A stretch of DNA of 64,000 nucleotides from Meandrina meandrites (GCA_963693305.1 OY855906.1:20944161-21008160), one strand, 5' to 3'; positions 1 through 11,182 are shown, counted from the stretch's first letter. Notes: generated by a model not told the origin, from the letters alone. Numbers and translations: made by a program.

Positions 1-429
1 GACACATTTTTGTTATTAACATGTTAAACTAGCTGCTCGCCAAATTTGACGTAGAAGGGACAAATTCCTTTGGAGTTGCAGCTCTTTAAAGTGTCGCGTT
101 CAAAGCGAAAAATTGACTTCAGAAAACAGCGCTTAAAAATATCTTGCAATGCAAACAAACGCCGCCCACATGAAGCTCGCAACACCTTCTCGAATAACAA
201 GGCCAATCTTTGCGCGAGAATGGCGGCTCTCGTGATACTTTCCATGCAAACCGTCTCGGTTGAGTGCATACACGTCATAGGGGTGTCACTCTAAAGAAGA
301 ATTTTTACTTCTGGCCAACAACAAAATATGCTCATTTCTCCGCCGATATTCACTCTTTTTCAAAACTTTTTTTTTAATGAAAGATCACTCTTGGACTATT
401 ACTTGGATGTAAAAATCCGATTTTGGGAA
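1..429. other. Unassigned intronic sequence
   Basis: No gene, RNA or repeat structure could be recognised here. Open frames on both strands at about 24-294 overlap each other and resemble nothing I know. By position the segment lies in the XRN1 intron that follows exon 11112-11182. Confidence 0.4.
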
Positions 430-984
430 AAACTGTCGATCTGAAGGTATACGGTAACCTTAACAGATGGATGGTAATCAGTGTAGTTAACGCTTTTGAA
501 AATTGGCAGTGAATGAAAGTATGCTCAATGGAGTCTTCATTTCCACAGTATAAACAATCCCCGTCTTCTTTAATACCAAAACAGTGTAGTTCTTTCTTAG
601 TGACTATAACTCTATGTAAGAACTTGAAGTGGAATTCTATTTATTTCCTTTAAAAACTCGTTTTGTCAACTTGAAAAAGTGCCCCCACTTAGTGGAGTTT
701 AAATTCAAATTTTTGCTCCATTTCGTTGGACCAGTAAGAAAAGAATGATTTACCTTATTGTTTAGTAGCCAGTAGAATCTTTTGCCTTTGCTTTCTCTAA
801 GTCAATTTCGATGTTTTCATCTAATTGGATCTTGGATTGATTTCCCAAATAACTTTCTTTTGGAACTTTTCCAAAATTACGTGCCCTAGTTAGAAGTGTT
901 TCAGGGATGGCATTTATAACGTGATAAAAGTTTATACAATTGGTTTTACAGTTATATTTCCTTTGGAACTATTGGAAAGAGATT

Positions 985-1707
985 TATGGGGCGCCGTTTG
1001 TAAATTTATTATTTAGACCAAATTCAAGCCCTCATTTCCTTATATGTAAATAATTGAAAATGTCAGACAATTTATTTAGAAATAAGACACGAGAACTTGT
1101 CGGATGATATGTAAATAATTATTTCAGGGACGTTCTGATTTACAAATATTCTTTTCCGATAAAGTAATTATATATAAATAAGTATTGAAACAACTCCAAT
1201 TATTTATAAATCAGGCTATCTCTAAAATATGTATTTACATATCATAATATGTACAAACTTATTATTTATAAATCATGAAATTTCGTCTCTTCAAATGCAA
1301 AAGTATTATTTATAAATAATCCACTCACTTGGTGCTTGATTTCATTATTTACAAATCAGGCATTTTCATAACACCCCTGTTAAACCATTATTTATAAATA
1401 ATGAAATTTCACTTCGCCAAGTGTAAATTTATTATTTATAAACAATGGTATTTCACTACGTGATCGAATTTATTATTTATAAAACAAATGGTTGTAATTT
1501 AAGATGCTGGAACTTTGCTATCTCTCCAATCTTAAAAATGGCGGGAAATTTTAGCCGAGGTCAGGGTATTTACGCAACTTGCAAAGTTATCTTTCCGATC
1601 TTCGTAAAAAGCGGCGCGGGAGAGCCTAATTATTCGGAGTATTCCTAGACAGGACACTGACCGTGTACCGCTTTCAGTCTTTCTCCGCTTTCTTTTCGGC
1701 GCCCCAT
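985..1707. mobile_element. Non-autonomous DNA element, GGGGCGCCG inverted ends, 7-bp TSD
   Basis: The element starts TATGGGGCGCCG and ends CGGCGCCCCAT, so the ends are inverted repeats. It is flanked by AGAGATT at 978-984 and 1708-1714, a 7-bp TSD (8 bp if one mismatch is allowed). It interrupts a LINE whose frame is continuous once the element is removed. The same termini with a 7-bp TSD occur at 30488-32120, so this is a family. The interior is AT-rich with periodic palindromic cores and no transposase. Confidence 0.8.
1196..1490. repeat. Periodic ATTATTTATAAAT palindromic cores
   Basis: Seven copies of TATTTATAAA (one TATTTACAAA) begin at 1201, 1263, 1307, 1346, 1389, 1433 and 1474. After the first gap the spacing is 39-44 bp. 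The intervening sequences are only partly alike; several start ATGAAATTTC or ATGGTATTTC. Weaker relatives continue leftwards to about 1005. The array lies wholly inside the element 985-1707. Confidence 0.75.
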
Positions 1708-1915
1708 AGAGATTAGCTGTCCATTTTCATTTAAAAGGTCCTGAATCGATATGATTCCTTCAGAAAACCATTCTCGAAGAAAGAAGGGTTTTCCTCCTAT
1801 AAGAATAGCTTTGTTGTTAAAAAGTATCCAAAAAAAACATAAAATGTCTCTGTAAAAGGTTGGTAATTTATAATTAGGATCTAAGTATTTTGCATCAGAA
1901 TGACACCTTACAAAA

Positions 1916-2516
1916 AAATTTAATCCTCCAAGGTTTTTGAAAACATAGGCATGCTAAGCGTGCAGGAGTCATTTTTTCAATTGATTGGGTGGCTTGGGGT
2001 AAGACTGGGTGTTAGTCCACTTGGGATGTTTTATTTCATGGGTTGAGCTATTTGTGCATGGTGCATCACTAACTTCATAGCCCCTTACTACGACTAAGAG
2101 GCATTTTTTGTAAAAAAAAATGCTTGCAGAGGAAACAATTTTTATGTGCAATTTATTACGTCAAAACTGTTTCATTCAATAGTAAATTTTTATCATTTAA
2201 AAAAACAAGAACTAATTTAATTGTCAAAATGTCACGAAATGGCTTATTCTGTTTGCACTTATTTTGTTGCTAGCTTTTTTACAACCGTAACGTGATACTT
2301 TTGTTTGTTACAGAATACTTTTGTGTTTTTCGTCAAACACAGTAAAACGATACCTTTGTTTTTTTAAAATGCATGTAACATGACACTTTTGTTTATCTCA
2401 CTTTTGTAACATGATACTTTTGTTTTTCTTGTAAACACCATGTCTCCATTGAGTAATCGAAAAGTAATAAACAAATCAAATCAAAAACTATATTTTTAGG
2501 AAAGCTTTTAAATACC
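1916..2516. repeat. T-rich intronic segment with a degenerate minisatellite
   Basis: No gene is visible. From about 2290 to 2425 the motif GATACTTTTGTTT recurs about five times with changes (GAATACTTTTGTG, CGATACCTTTGTT, TGACACTTTTGTT, TGATACTTTTGTT), a degenerate short tandem repeat. The remainder is low-complexity T-rich sequence. Confidence 0.45.
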
Positions 2517-3729
2517 TCTTATTAATCAAGTTCGAGGTCCGTACTGTAAAATACAGACCGAGTTTTTTCCCGTCGATTTATGGCCCAAGCGTGAATAGCC
2601 TGCGAGCAGGCTCCCAAAGAAATCGATGAGCTAAGCAAGCCGAGTAGGGCCTGAGGGAGAATTAAAATCGGGGGAGCCTGCAGACAAAGGTTTTATGCTG
2701 CCGTTCCAAGCACCCGCCGTGCACCAGATTCTGGTGCAACCTCTGATTGGTCAGATTGCTGATTGTTGACGGGTCTTATTGACATCTTGATTTGCCGACG
2801 CCATGAGACGCGATACGATCAAAATTTTCATTCGGCTCAGCGAAGTGTAAACATGATGGTGTCTTCTGGCGGTAGGCGAGTTACGGATGATCTGTTTCAA
2901 AGAGTATTAAGCAATTCATTAAGGGGAATTCATCGACATAAGACAGCTGAAAGAAGAGCAGAAACGTTGCTTGCGATCTCTGGCGTAGTAGAAACGAGGT
3001 GACAGGCCTACACTGACACCTACGTTCGTGAAATTTGCACATTTGCCGTCCTGCATTGGATTTAGTCGTCCAACATATTTTGCTTCTCACTTGTTTATAA
3101 AGGGCACTATATGCTGTCAGTTGTATTATTAGGAGGCCGTTTAACGGTTTTAAGCTGAGTAGAGCTGCGATACTGCCCAGCGAAATGTGTAGAGGTCATA
3201 GGTCTGCACGGTTTTCCGCCGGAAGATGTGTTGCTTCCTTCACGGATGACATATTTATTTTTGTCCAGTTGTTGCTGTGGAATATTCATCGATGCCTGGA
3301 TTTCTCCTCCAAAGCATGGGGTTTTCAAAGTTTTCCTCGCTTGCTTCATGGGTAAATGTAAGTGTCCTGCAATAAATTTTTGTCTTTGCGCGAGGCGCTT
3401 TATCCGCAGCGACGCTATCATCTTTTGTATTTCGCTTAGCTGAAGGCCGTTACTCCTTTCAAGTTAACAACAGATTAATGACAGGTTAATTAAATGGGGG
3501 CGGAATGGCGGCTACAATCCTTTGTCAACAGGCTCTCACCCTCTCCCTCTCTCCCCGTCTTTTTCCCTTCCCCCACCCCCACCTTTCTCTTGCCGTTTTC
3601 TTTTCGCCCCATCCTCGACCAGAGAGCCTGTTCACAGGCTAAAGCGCAAAGCGCGCGGGCCATAAATTTATGGGAAAAAACGAGGATCCGTATTTTACAG
3701 TACCGACCGAGAAAACGAGGTTAATAAGA
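2517..3729. mobile_element. Inverted-repeat element of about 1.2 kb
   Basis: The left end (about 2517-2590: CTTATTAA, then GAGGTCCGTACTGTAAAATA and a run ending TTTATGGCCC) is repeated in inverted form at about 3655-3729. The arms are imperfect. Interior open frames at 2763-3002 (+) and 3107-3421 (-) are not recognisable as a transposase. A stretch near 3220-3290 resembles 43115-43165 inside another element, so internal sequence is shared between element families. No clear TSD was found. Confidence 0.6.
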
Positions 3730-4092
3730 TATTTATTATATCTCTCATTCTGGAGAAAAGAGACCATTTCAAGTCAATTGCAGCTACATTTGAATGATGC
3801 GCGCATCAAATGCAAGAAGAAAGCGAAATTTATTGGCTTACGAAAACAGTTTGCAGTTGGCTCGCAGAGACGTGAATCCAAATTTCAATCGTTTTAATTT
3901 TACGATTAATTCGTACAGCTCCTTTCTGTGGAAAACTGGATACAATTCAAGATTACTTTGAAATAACTCCTGAAGTGATGTGAAGTTCGATAAACAGAGA
4001 AGAACAACTCAACTGAGAAGAAAGCGGTGGACTGCAAGCAACAATGATTTTGTCGAAAACGTGAACTAAGTTAAATTGTCAATTGTAAATAA

Positions 4093-4229
4093 GTTATTTA
4101 CCGGCTTTGGGTCGGTCCGTATAGTGAAAAACTGTGACCTCGGCCTTGAAAATGCTGCCCTCGGCCGCAGCATTTTCAAGACCTCAGTCACAGTTTTTCA
4201 CGATACGGACCTCCCACCCGGCAAATAAC
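4093..4229. repeat. Near-perfect 137-bp palindrome (foldback MITE)
   Basis: The left arm (GTTATTTACCGG onward) and right arm (ending CCGGCAAATAAC) are inverted copies that meet at the GC-rich centre around 4157-4180, where AATGCTGC faces GCAGCATT. It sits just downstream, on the minus strand, of the LINE endonuclease fragment ending near 4250. The transcript would form one long hairpin. Confidence 0.8.
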
Positions 4230-4249
4230 ATATATTTCTTCCTGTATTG

Positions 4250-6265
4250 TCACTACATGAGCAGTCTACCTTATGATTAATTTTGCCTCCCCATTCGTTT
4301 TGCCAAATTGTTTCGTCATTTAGTTCTGAATAAGTTTCTTGAAGGAAATAAATACTTGCTTTTTGATCTTTTAAATATGTAAAGATGCTCCTCTTAGTTT
4401 GGTCTCATATTCCCCTTACGTTTAGTGAAATACCTTACATATTGAAGTGTTTTGCATTGGAATGTAATTGTAGAGAAAAAAAACATGCAAAAATAAAACC
4501 AAAACAAACACTTATGACTACAAAAAACTAACAAAAAAAAAATAAAGAGATTAAGCTTTCGCTTTGCCTTCTCAGTCCTGTTTGAGACTTTGAATTCCTA
4601 TAATAAAGTGTAATGCAACCTGCCAGCAACGTTTATTGACTTAAAGTTCATCTAATCATCCTCTGTATTAATTCATAACAGCCTACCCTCAGGTGAAGTC
4701 TTGACAAAAAATTTTCTGTCCACAGTCCACACTCCTTTCAAAATTCCATCTTGCTTCATATCGTTTGCCATTCACACCAGATTTCGGCAATATGCCGTCT
4801 AGTTTTCACTGATGAGGATTCGGTTTGAGGATGGTCTTGCTGTTGCCAGAGCACTTGCGAACAGCTGCGAACCACTAATATTCTTTAGTTTAACTTGTTG
4901 CTTGTTAAGTGCCCTCTTCACTTTATGGCTGATGAAATCTCACTATGATAGGATTCAACTTTTTTTGTTTAATTCTGTGACAAATGTCGATATCTTCCCG
5001 TTTCACGTTGACGTTCAAGACCCGTGCGACTTTCAAAACCGCTTCCTCGTTGTCACAAATATTTTCTGGAATACCCTCAATCTCAAGAGAATTTTTCCTT
5101 GTGTATGCATCATTTTTGACTTCAAGTTCTTTAACCCCTTTCTTGTTCGCTTGCAATTCGGTTTTGAGCTGGTTGTTGTACTTGAGTGCTGCGTTCAATG
5201 ATTCTTTAGCGGTTTTTAGTTCTGATTCCTGTTGCTTGAAAAAGGTTTTTAAAGTGCCTATGAAGTAAAAAATAATCACTGCTTATTTTTAAGGCTTTTC
5301 AAAATAAAGACGAATGGCGTTTTCCGTTTTGAAATATCTTTTTTCGTTTTAGAGATATTTAGGTTTTTGTATTATGCAAATGAGGAAAGTGATGACGTCA
5401 TAAATCGTTCCACAAAAAGATAAATCACTTAATCAAGCATATCTCTTGGAGTATTAAAGCGGTGTTCTTAAAAATTGGCACCATCACTGTTCATCATAAA
5501 AGGCACACGATGGCACCCGTTACGCCATTGCCATGGCAACAGTTTTGCTGCAAAGACTTATTTCTATTAACACTGACATTCCCAGTTTATTCTTAACCAA
5601 AGGTGATGCACTCCCAACAAGCTAAGGGAGATAGTTAAGCTACGATGGGTAACCCGTGGGTTCCACGCCAGACCCACTGTTCATTTTTAAAGTTCTGCAA
5701 ATGGAGATATTTGGGTCTATAACAGAAGGAGACTGGATCCAAGACTGTTGCCATGGCAATGCCACAACAGGTGCCATCTTGTGCCTTTTATGATGAATAT
5801 TGATGGTTCCAAGTTTGAAGAACAGTGCTTTAATACTCCAAGAGATATGCTTGATTCAGTGATTTATCTTTTTGTGGAACGATTAATGACGTCATCACTT
5901 TCCTCATTTGCATATTACAAAAAACCTAAATATCTCCATAACGAAAGAAGATATTTCAAAACGGAGAACGCCATTCATCCTTATTTCGAAAAGCCTTAAA
6001 AAAAAGCAGTAATTATTTTTTTACTTCATATGCACTTTAATTCTGCAACTTCCTTAGAAAGGTTGTTCATTGACTTCTGGATATCTTTTAGTAATGCATG
6101 GATGTCTGCTAGGTCTGGTTGGTCATCCTCGCGCTCCTCTGAGTCTTCAGGTTCGAAATCGGCAGACGCCAAGTTAACACGTTTTGGTTCTGTAATTTTG
6201 TCTTCCATGGATCCTCTTTCACCACGCTTGTTCTTATGGCCTGGCTTTACATATTTTGTGAACAA
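4250..6265 (-). pseudogene. LINE ORF1 and start of ORF2 (endonuclease), broken
   Basis: Reading down the minus strand, ORF1 begins near 6265 with a charged N-terminus (KNKRGERGSMEDKITEPKR) and a helical segment ending NNLSKEVAELK. It is interrupted by the element 5253-6036 and continues at 5248-4923 with a coiled coil and the RRM-like segment YTRKNSLEIEGIPEN. ORF1p proteins of L1/Tx1-type LINEs bind RNA and form trimers; the pattern fits that family. ORF2 starts near 4445, where SLNVRGI and FLQETYSELND mark the AP-like endonuclease, and is cut off at about 4250 beside a palindrome. Frameshifts and stops make it non-functional. The reading frame runs uninterrupted across the deleted element (AELKTFFKQQESEL). 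Confidence 0.8.
5253..6036. mobile_element. TTAA-flanked inverted-repeat element in LINE ORF1
   Basis: The element starts AGTGCCTATGAAGTAAAAAA and ends with the inverted counterpart TTTTTTACTTCATATGCACT. It is flanked on both sides by TTAA (5249-5252 and 6037-6040). The inverted arms extend about 290 bp inward, imperfectly. TTAA duplication is the hallmark of piggyBac-type (also Kolobok-type) insertion. Removing the element and one TTAA restores the LINE ORF1 frame exactly. There is no transposase inside. Confidence 0.85.
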
Positions 6266-6714
6266 TTTTCATGCTGTAGATAGGTGTTTTGTCTGAAATT
6301 GAGTAATTCGAGGGAAGAGGTCTCCCTTCACAAAAAAACGTGGCCGTCTTCCGCCAGTCTGTGCATGCTCTCCTCAAAAACAAACAACATCAGAGGAATA
6401 CAAATTCACAACAAAGAATACATATTATCGCAATATGCAGATGACACTACTGCCTTCGTCTCCGATGCATCATTGGCCCAAAACTTGTTTGAAACATTAT
6501 GCGCCTTCCAGGACATTTCAGGCCTGGAAATAAATAAGTCCTAAACCGAAGGAATGTGGTTGGGTGCATGCAAACATAACACCTCGACACCTTTTGACAT
6601 AGCCTGGCCTTCAGAACTGATATATGCACTAGGAATCTATTTCTTTTACGACGAAGATGAAGCTTTCAAAAAAAATTTTGAACAAAAATTATTGTCTATG
6701 AAGAATCTTTTAAG

Positions 6715-7025
6715 CAGGGGTTTCAATAATAGCTGGGTAGCGGGTAGATCTACCTGCTTGTGATGGGCCAACTACCCGCTTGAAGCATAATGTGAATACC
6801 TTATCAGACAAGATCATTTCACCGCAGCTAAGAATTTCTACCAAGAAATTTCATAAAATTACTGTCAGGTAGGGAAAGAAAAGGAAAGATAAAAAGAAAA
6901 GATATTCATATTCAAAATGCACCTACGAGAGTATAGAGGGGGAAGGTCCATTGCCGGGGCCTTCCATTGATACCCGCCTGTTTTTATATTCTACCCACCT
7001 GTGCCAAAACTTATTGAAACCCCTG
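6715..7025. mobile_element. 311-bp inverted-repeat element, CAGGGGTTTCAATAA ends, 6-bp TSD
   Basis: It begins CAGGGGTTTCAATAA and ends TTATTGAAACCCCTG, a perfect 15-bp inverted repeat. TTTAAG flanks both sides (6709-6714 and 7026-7031). Excision with one TSD joins the LINE frame as NLLSLWKLRN. The interior has no coding capacity. Same family as 8148-9142. Confidence 0.85.
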
Positions 7026-8147
7026 TTTAAGTCTTTGGAAGTTGAGAAACCTTACTTTGTACGGTCAAATAACCATTCTCAAAAGCCTTGCCCTTTCAAA
7101 ACTAGTTTATAATACATCAGTACTTGCTTTTCCCCGGGAATTTGTATCTTCAGTTCAAACTACCATCTCTCGTTTTGTTTGGAACAACAAAACTAAAATC
7201 AAACACACTACGATAATTGGTCCGAAATTTAAAGGTGGTTTAGATTTGCCAGATTTTCGAAATAATAAACAATGCCTTGAAGGTCACCTGGATTAAAAGG
7301 CTATATGAAAGCAGTGATAATGCTAGTTGAAGCCATATACCTCTTACACTTTTAAGGCAGGTAGAAGGTAAATTGTTACTTGAATGCAACTACGATTTAA
7401 AATATCTCAAAATAGACTTACCTATCCAATTTTACAAAGATGCCTTCAGCAGTTGGCAAATTATAAACCAACACACCCCGAAAACAAAGAACAAACACTG
7501 AATGAAATCCTGTGGAATAACCGGTTTATTAAAATCCAAGACCTTTCTATCTATTACCATAGTTGGCATACAGCAGGAGTGACCAGAGACAGTGACATTT
7601 TCTGTTAAAACAACTTCTTGACATTCGATGACTTTTGCCGCAAGATCGCAATCAAAACTAACTTTCTTACTTATTATGGCCTATGCAACGCCATCCCCAA
7701 AAATTGGATTCATTTGTTGAAGGAATCTAATCGAAGTGCTCACACTGGCTCTGAATATGCAGAGAATATTTCTTTAAAAAAACTTACATGTAAATTACCT
7801 TCTAGATTTCTAGTCGGCCTGAAATTTATACCTGCTACTGCGGAACAAAGAATGCTGCAAGCCAACTTTGATAGGAAAACTATAGATACTATCTATATTA
7901 TTCCTTTTAAAGTTACCAAAGATATTAGGTTTGCCATATTCCAATTCAAAATTATACATCACATCCTACCAACCAATGCAACTCTTTTCAGAAATAAAAT
8001 TAACGAACATGACAAGTGTCATCCCTACGATCAAAAACAAACTCTACAACATCTTTTTGTGTCTTGCCCAGATGTGCAAGCTTCTGGCAAAGCTTTTCTA
8101 ACTGGTGGAATGTTAACAACGGCGACTTCATTGTTTTGAATGATCAA

Positions 8148-9142
8148 CAGGGTTTTCAATAAGAATCAAAGTAGGCGGCAGAAATGTAGAAGTAGGCGGC
8201 GAAGGGGTTACTCGCGCCGCACAACCCTCTAGGGGGGTCTGGGGGCATGGTCCCCCAGGAAACTTTTAAAATCCGAGCCTCCAAGTGTGCATTTCCTGCT
8301 TTCTGGGGCAAGGATTAGGTCATTTTTGACAGAACTATACATGCTTTATTTTCCAGCTTTTTATTCAACAGTTTTAATTATCTTGCTGACAAAATAGTCG
8401 CCAAACGCAAATTTTTAGTCACCAGATTGCAAAATCAAATAGGGCCTTGTTCAAATGTGTTTAAAATCATTTCTAGGAATTTAATCCAAAAAAGGACTGA
8501 ATACGTAAATATATATTTAAAAGGAAAAACAAAACAATCTGATCACTAGGTTTAAATAAACACAATATATAAGATTTTGTGGCCACTATCAAAGGAATCA
8601 ACAAGAGACACAATCCATTGGCATACATAGCGTGCTTCCAGGGCTTGCAAAGCATTATGGGGCGATTCAAACACGGTCAGCTTTTTGCGAGTTTTCCGAT
8701 GTGACAGAATCTTTTACAGCAAATGAGGAGGATGGATTGACTTCTTTTCTTATTTTGGATGTCTTAGAAGCGAAGATCTTCTGATACAACTTTCTGGAAG
8801 GGCACAATGTCTGAGGAATGTCCATTATTCATCGTCAACAAACAGAAATGTAGTCACCATTTTGGCGACTAAAGCAGAATTTCTATGAAAATAGTCGCAT
8901 TGGCAACCGTATCGGTCGCAATTTTGAGCCCCGAGTGTCGATATATTTTAACCAAGAATTATAGCAAGTTTCTTTCGTGTTAAACAAACTAACTGAAACA
9001 ATCTGGGGTTCATGTTCAGTTGTGGCAAATTATTTATAATGCTAATTCGTAAAATTCACGTAATTGGAAATCAAAGTAGGCGGCGAAAACATGTGGAGTA
9101 GCCGGCGAATTTCCCGGCTGCCGGCCCTTATTGAAACCCCTG
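8148..9142. mobile_element. 995-bp element of the same CAGGG...CCCTG family, 6-bp TSD
   Basis: It starts CAGGGTTTTCAATAAG and ends CTTATTGAAACCCCTG, with GATCAA on both sides (8142-8147 and 9143-9148). The LINE frame reads through the empty site as LNDQTIIYGF. The interior holds GTAGGCGGCG-type subterminal motifs at both ends (about 8170-8220 and 9070-9115) and GTCGCC/GTCACC motifs. A related, inverted internal segment occurs at about 59450-59960. Confidence 0.85.
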
Positions 9143-9504
9143 GATCAAACCATAATTTACGGTTTTACAAAACACTTTAGCCAACAACTTGGTTTAAACC
9201 TCTGCTTAATAATTGCCAAGTATTATATCTACTCCGCTTCAAGGGAAGAAGAACAGTACTATTTCGAAACCTTCCTCACTGTCCTTAAAAGCAAACTATC
9301 AATCGAGAAAGCTAAATGTAAAACACAAATTAATCTCTAATAAAATTTAAACTAGCAGTTTCTAGTATATAAGTAGTAGATAAGTGCGAAAATAGTGAAT
9401 GCTGTCGTTAGTGTTGTAATTGCTTTTTCTTGCCGTTAGTATTCTTTGTGTAGTTGTAAGTATAGTACGGTAGGTGGTGTTAAGCAATTGAATAAAAAAA
9501 AAAC

Positions 9505-11111
9505 ATTGATAATCTTTGTCATATTACATGTAAGCTTGTTTTACACTTTCATCTCTGTGGAAAGGTGTAAAATCAAAGTTACATGCACCTCATTGATCCT
9601 TTATTAACTAATTTGGCTGCAAGAAAAGTTTCACATTATGGCCATAAGTAGCAATACTCCTAGTCGCATAGTATTTTTGCTGTTCTCGTTGACCTTTCAT
9701 GGCCATGGCAGAGCGAACAGTGCAATGTTTAGTGACATGGTAGCATCAAAACAGTACTTCTGTAGTTCACATTCCTAAGTACACTGGAAAATGCACATCA
9801 ACAACTGACTTGCACAAAATCAATGAATATTTAGTAGTCCGTAGTATCCTTGAAATTTTTTAACAATCCAACTCATGAAATCCAAAATAGTGCTAACAAC
9901 AATTTCTTAAATACAGATAGCGTCGGATACTAAATACTATTACATAAATTGTTTTTGGTGGATATAACTCTTCGTTCTTTTTGCTCTACTTCAATGACAA
10001 ATTTGCTTTGCCAACAATTCAGAGAGTCGAATGCTTCTAAATCTAATGGAAATTGTAATCTCTAAACGGACCTCCTGAAAGAATCAATTTTTCTCCACCC
10101 AAGTTCTTTGCCATTGTTAAAAAACGTTAATGCATATTTGTTTTTATACCTTGTTGACAGGGAATACAGCTTTCTTGACTTCATTCTCTTCCTCGTAACC
10201 CATTTTCGGTTCCTAAACCATGCTGCTCCTTCCTCACTCAAGGCTGGGAGGTTAACGAATCATGCATGCAATCGCGTTCTTACAGAAAAGGGCAAAAATT
10301 TGACACTGCATAATTTCTTATATTTGTTTCATTTGACAAAGTATGTCACTGCATTTGAGAAGTTATTTCCAAAACTCGAGCTCGCGTTTCATCAGGGTAT
10401 CCAAACACCTCGCAACAATAAAAGTATCCGGCCTAAAGCCTCGTGCTTTCATTTGCTTCTCGGTGTTTGGATATCCCAATGAAACACGCTCTCATTTTGG
10501 AAATAGTACTGAACACCTGTTATACCAAAAGTATCCCAAATAAATATTACAAAATTCAGTGGACTCTTGTTGACTAATTCTATTCACTCATTGGCACTTA
10601 CCGATAGGTACAATTAGTATGGGTAATTGTATGGAACAGGCATGTGCCACACACAGAGCCATTTGTTAAAATTAATTCTACGTAATGCATAACCGATGTG
10701 CCTCTCTCATTACACCCTAACAGGTTCTAGAGGAATCTTTTGTCTTTGGTTTTTTCCTAGGAGAATTGAGCCATAGAACAATTCAAACATGTCAGATGGA
10801 AAAAGAGATTTTTGTTTGCTAAATGCTACTTACAAAAATTCTAGATAAAGAAATTCATTAAGTCATTACTGCAACTACCACCCTCAGAAAGGAAAACATT
10901 GGTGGCAGAAAGACTTTGCTCCCTTTATTTTCAGCTTGTTTTGTGCAGTCATGATCATTCAGTGAAACAGTTCCCCATAATTAAAGTACCAACTTTAATT
11001 TAACTTAAAAGGTTTGCAACTGCTGACTTGTTTAATGTACCAATGTGTTTCTTATGGAGAGTATAATTTAAGTTGTTCGACAATATTAATTAGAATTTAA
11101 AAGACTTTTAC
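9505..11111. other. XRN1 intron; first copy of a ~600-bp repeat
   Basis: No further XRN1 exon could be found on the minus strand here. About 9790-10500 is repeated in direct orientation at about 11800-12440 (shared blocks include AATCCAACTCATGAA and GGTGGATATAACTCTTCGTT). The repeat ends in a hairpin at about 10360-10505, whose arms contain GGTGTTTGGATA and its complement. Confidence 0.6.
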
Positions 11112-11182
11112 CTTATGTGAGACATGATACAATGTCGGGAATCCCGGATAGTACACATCAAGTTTCACTCCCTCACAGAGAC
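11112..11182 (-). CDS. XRN1: XRN1 exon (last one in the window)
   Basis: This 71-bp exon has acceptor CTGCAG and donor GTAAAA. It begins with the last two bases of a split codon and ends in phase 0. It encodes LCEGVKLDVYYPGFPTLYHV plus SHK. The PGFPTL core matches the CGFPTL segment that XRN1 carries after its helical domain. The upstream exon 21641-21696 supplies the missing first base (giving a glycine codon), so the phase agrees. The next exon downstream is not in the 11 kb to the left edge. The exon lies between two direct copies of a ~600-bp repeat. Confidence 0.85.

Larger units (their letters stand above)
430..1915 (-). pseudogene. LINE ORF2 C-terminal fragment, split by an inverted-repeat element
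   Basis: The minus strand from about 1915 to 1715, and again from 984 to 430, encodes the C-terminal part of an L1/Tx1-like non-LTR retrotransposon ORF2. Recognisable pieces are WILFNNKAILIGGKPFF (about 1800), YHVINAIPETLLTRARNFG (about 900) and a zinc-knuckle-like CLYCGNEDSIEHTFIHC (about 520-570). The last segment matches the LINE end at 60.2 kb in arrangement (KFLHRVIVTKK against KFLHRIIVTKK). The element at 985-1707 interrupts it; deleting that element and one TSD copy joins the two parts in one frame. Scattered stops show it is dead. It may be the 3' part of the same LINE whose ORF1 lies at 4250-6265 on this strand, with the middle lost; that link is inference. Confidence 0.75.
6330..9500 (+). 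pseudogene. LINE ORF2 (RT to C-terminus), twice interrupted, with 3' end
   Basis: This is the plus-strand remnant of an L1/Tx1-like LINE. The RT catalytic motif is seen as SQYADDTTAF (about 6430), followed by GLEINKSKTEGMWLG, thumb-like sequence LWKLRNLTLYGQITILKSLA (split by the first insertion), WNNRFIKIQDLSIYYHSW (about 7515), a zinc-finger-like region (HLFVSCPD, about 8055) and the terminal KSKLSIEKAKCKTQINL followed by a stop at 9340. A ~150-bp 3' UTR ends in an A-run near 9490-9500. Frameshifts lie near 6545, 7290, 7390, 7500 and 8090. The insertions at 6715-7025 and 8148-9142 each leave the frame continuous when removed. Sequence before about 6380 is not clearly LINE, so the 5' boundary is approximate. 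Confidence 0.8.

Noticed and set aside
1196..1490. CRISPR-like array (short repeated core with differing spacers)
   Set aside because: The core is only ~13 bp and AT-rich, the spacing varies from 39 to 62 bp, the spacers are partly alike, no cas genes are present, and the DNA is clearly eukaryotic and inside a transposon.
3107..3421. 104-aa minus-strand ORF as a gene
   Set aside because: Inside an inverted-repeat element; similar sequence at 43.1 kb is not open, and no domain is visible.
10108..10543. ORFs in the ~600-bp repeat as genes
   Set aside because: The second copy at 12127-12327 has frameshifts relative to the first; no domain is recognised.
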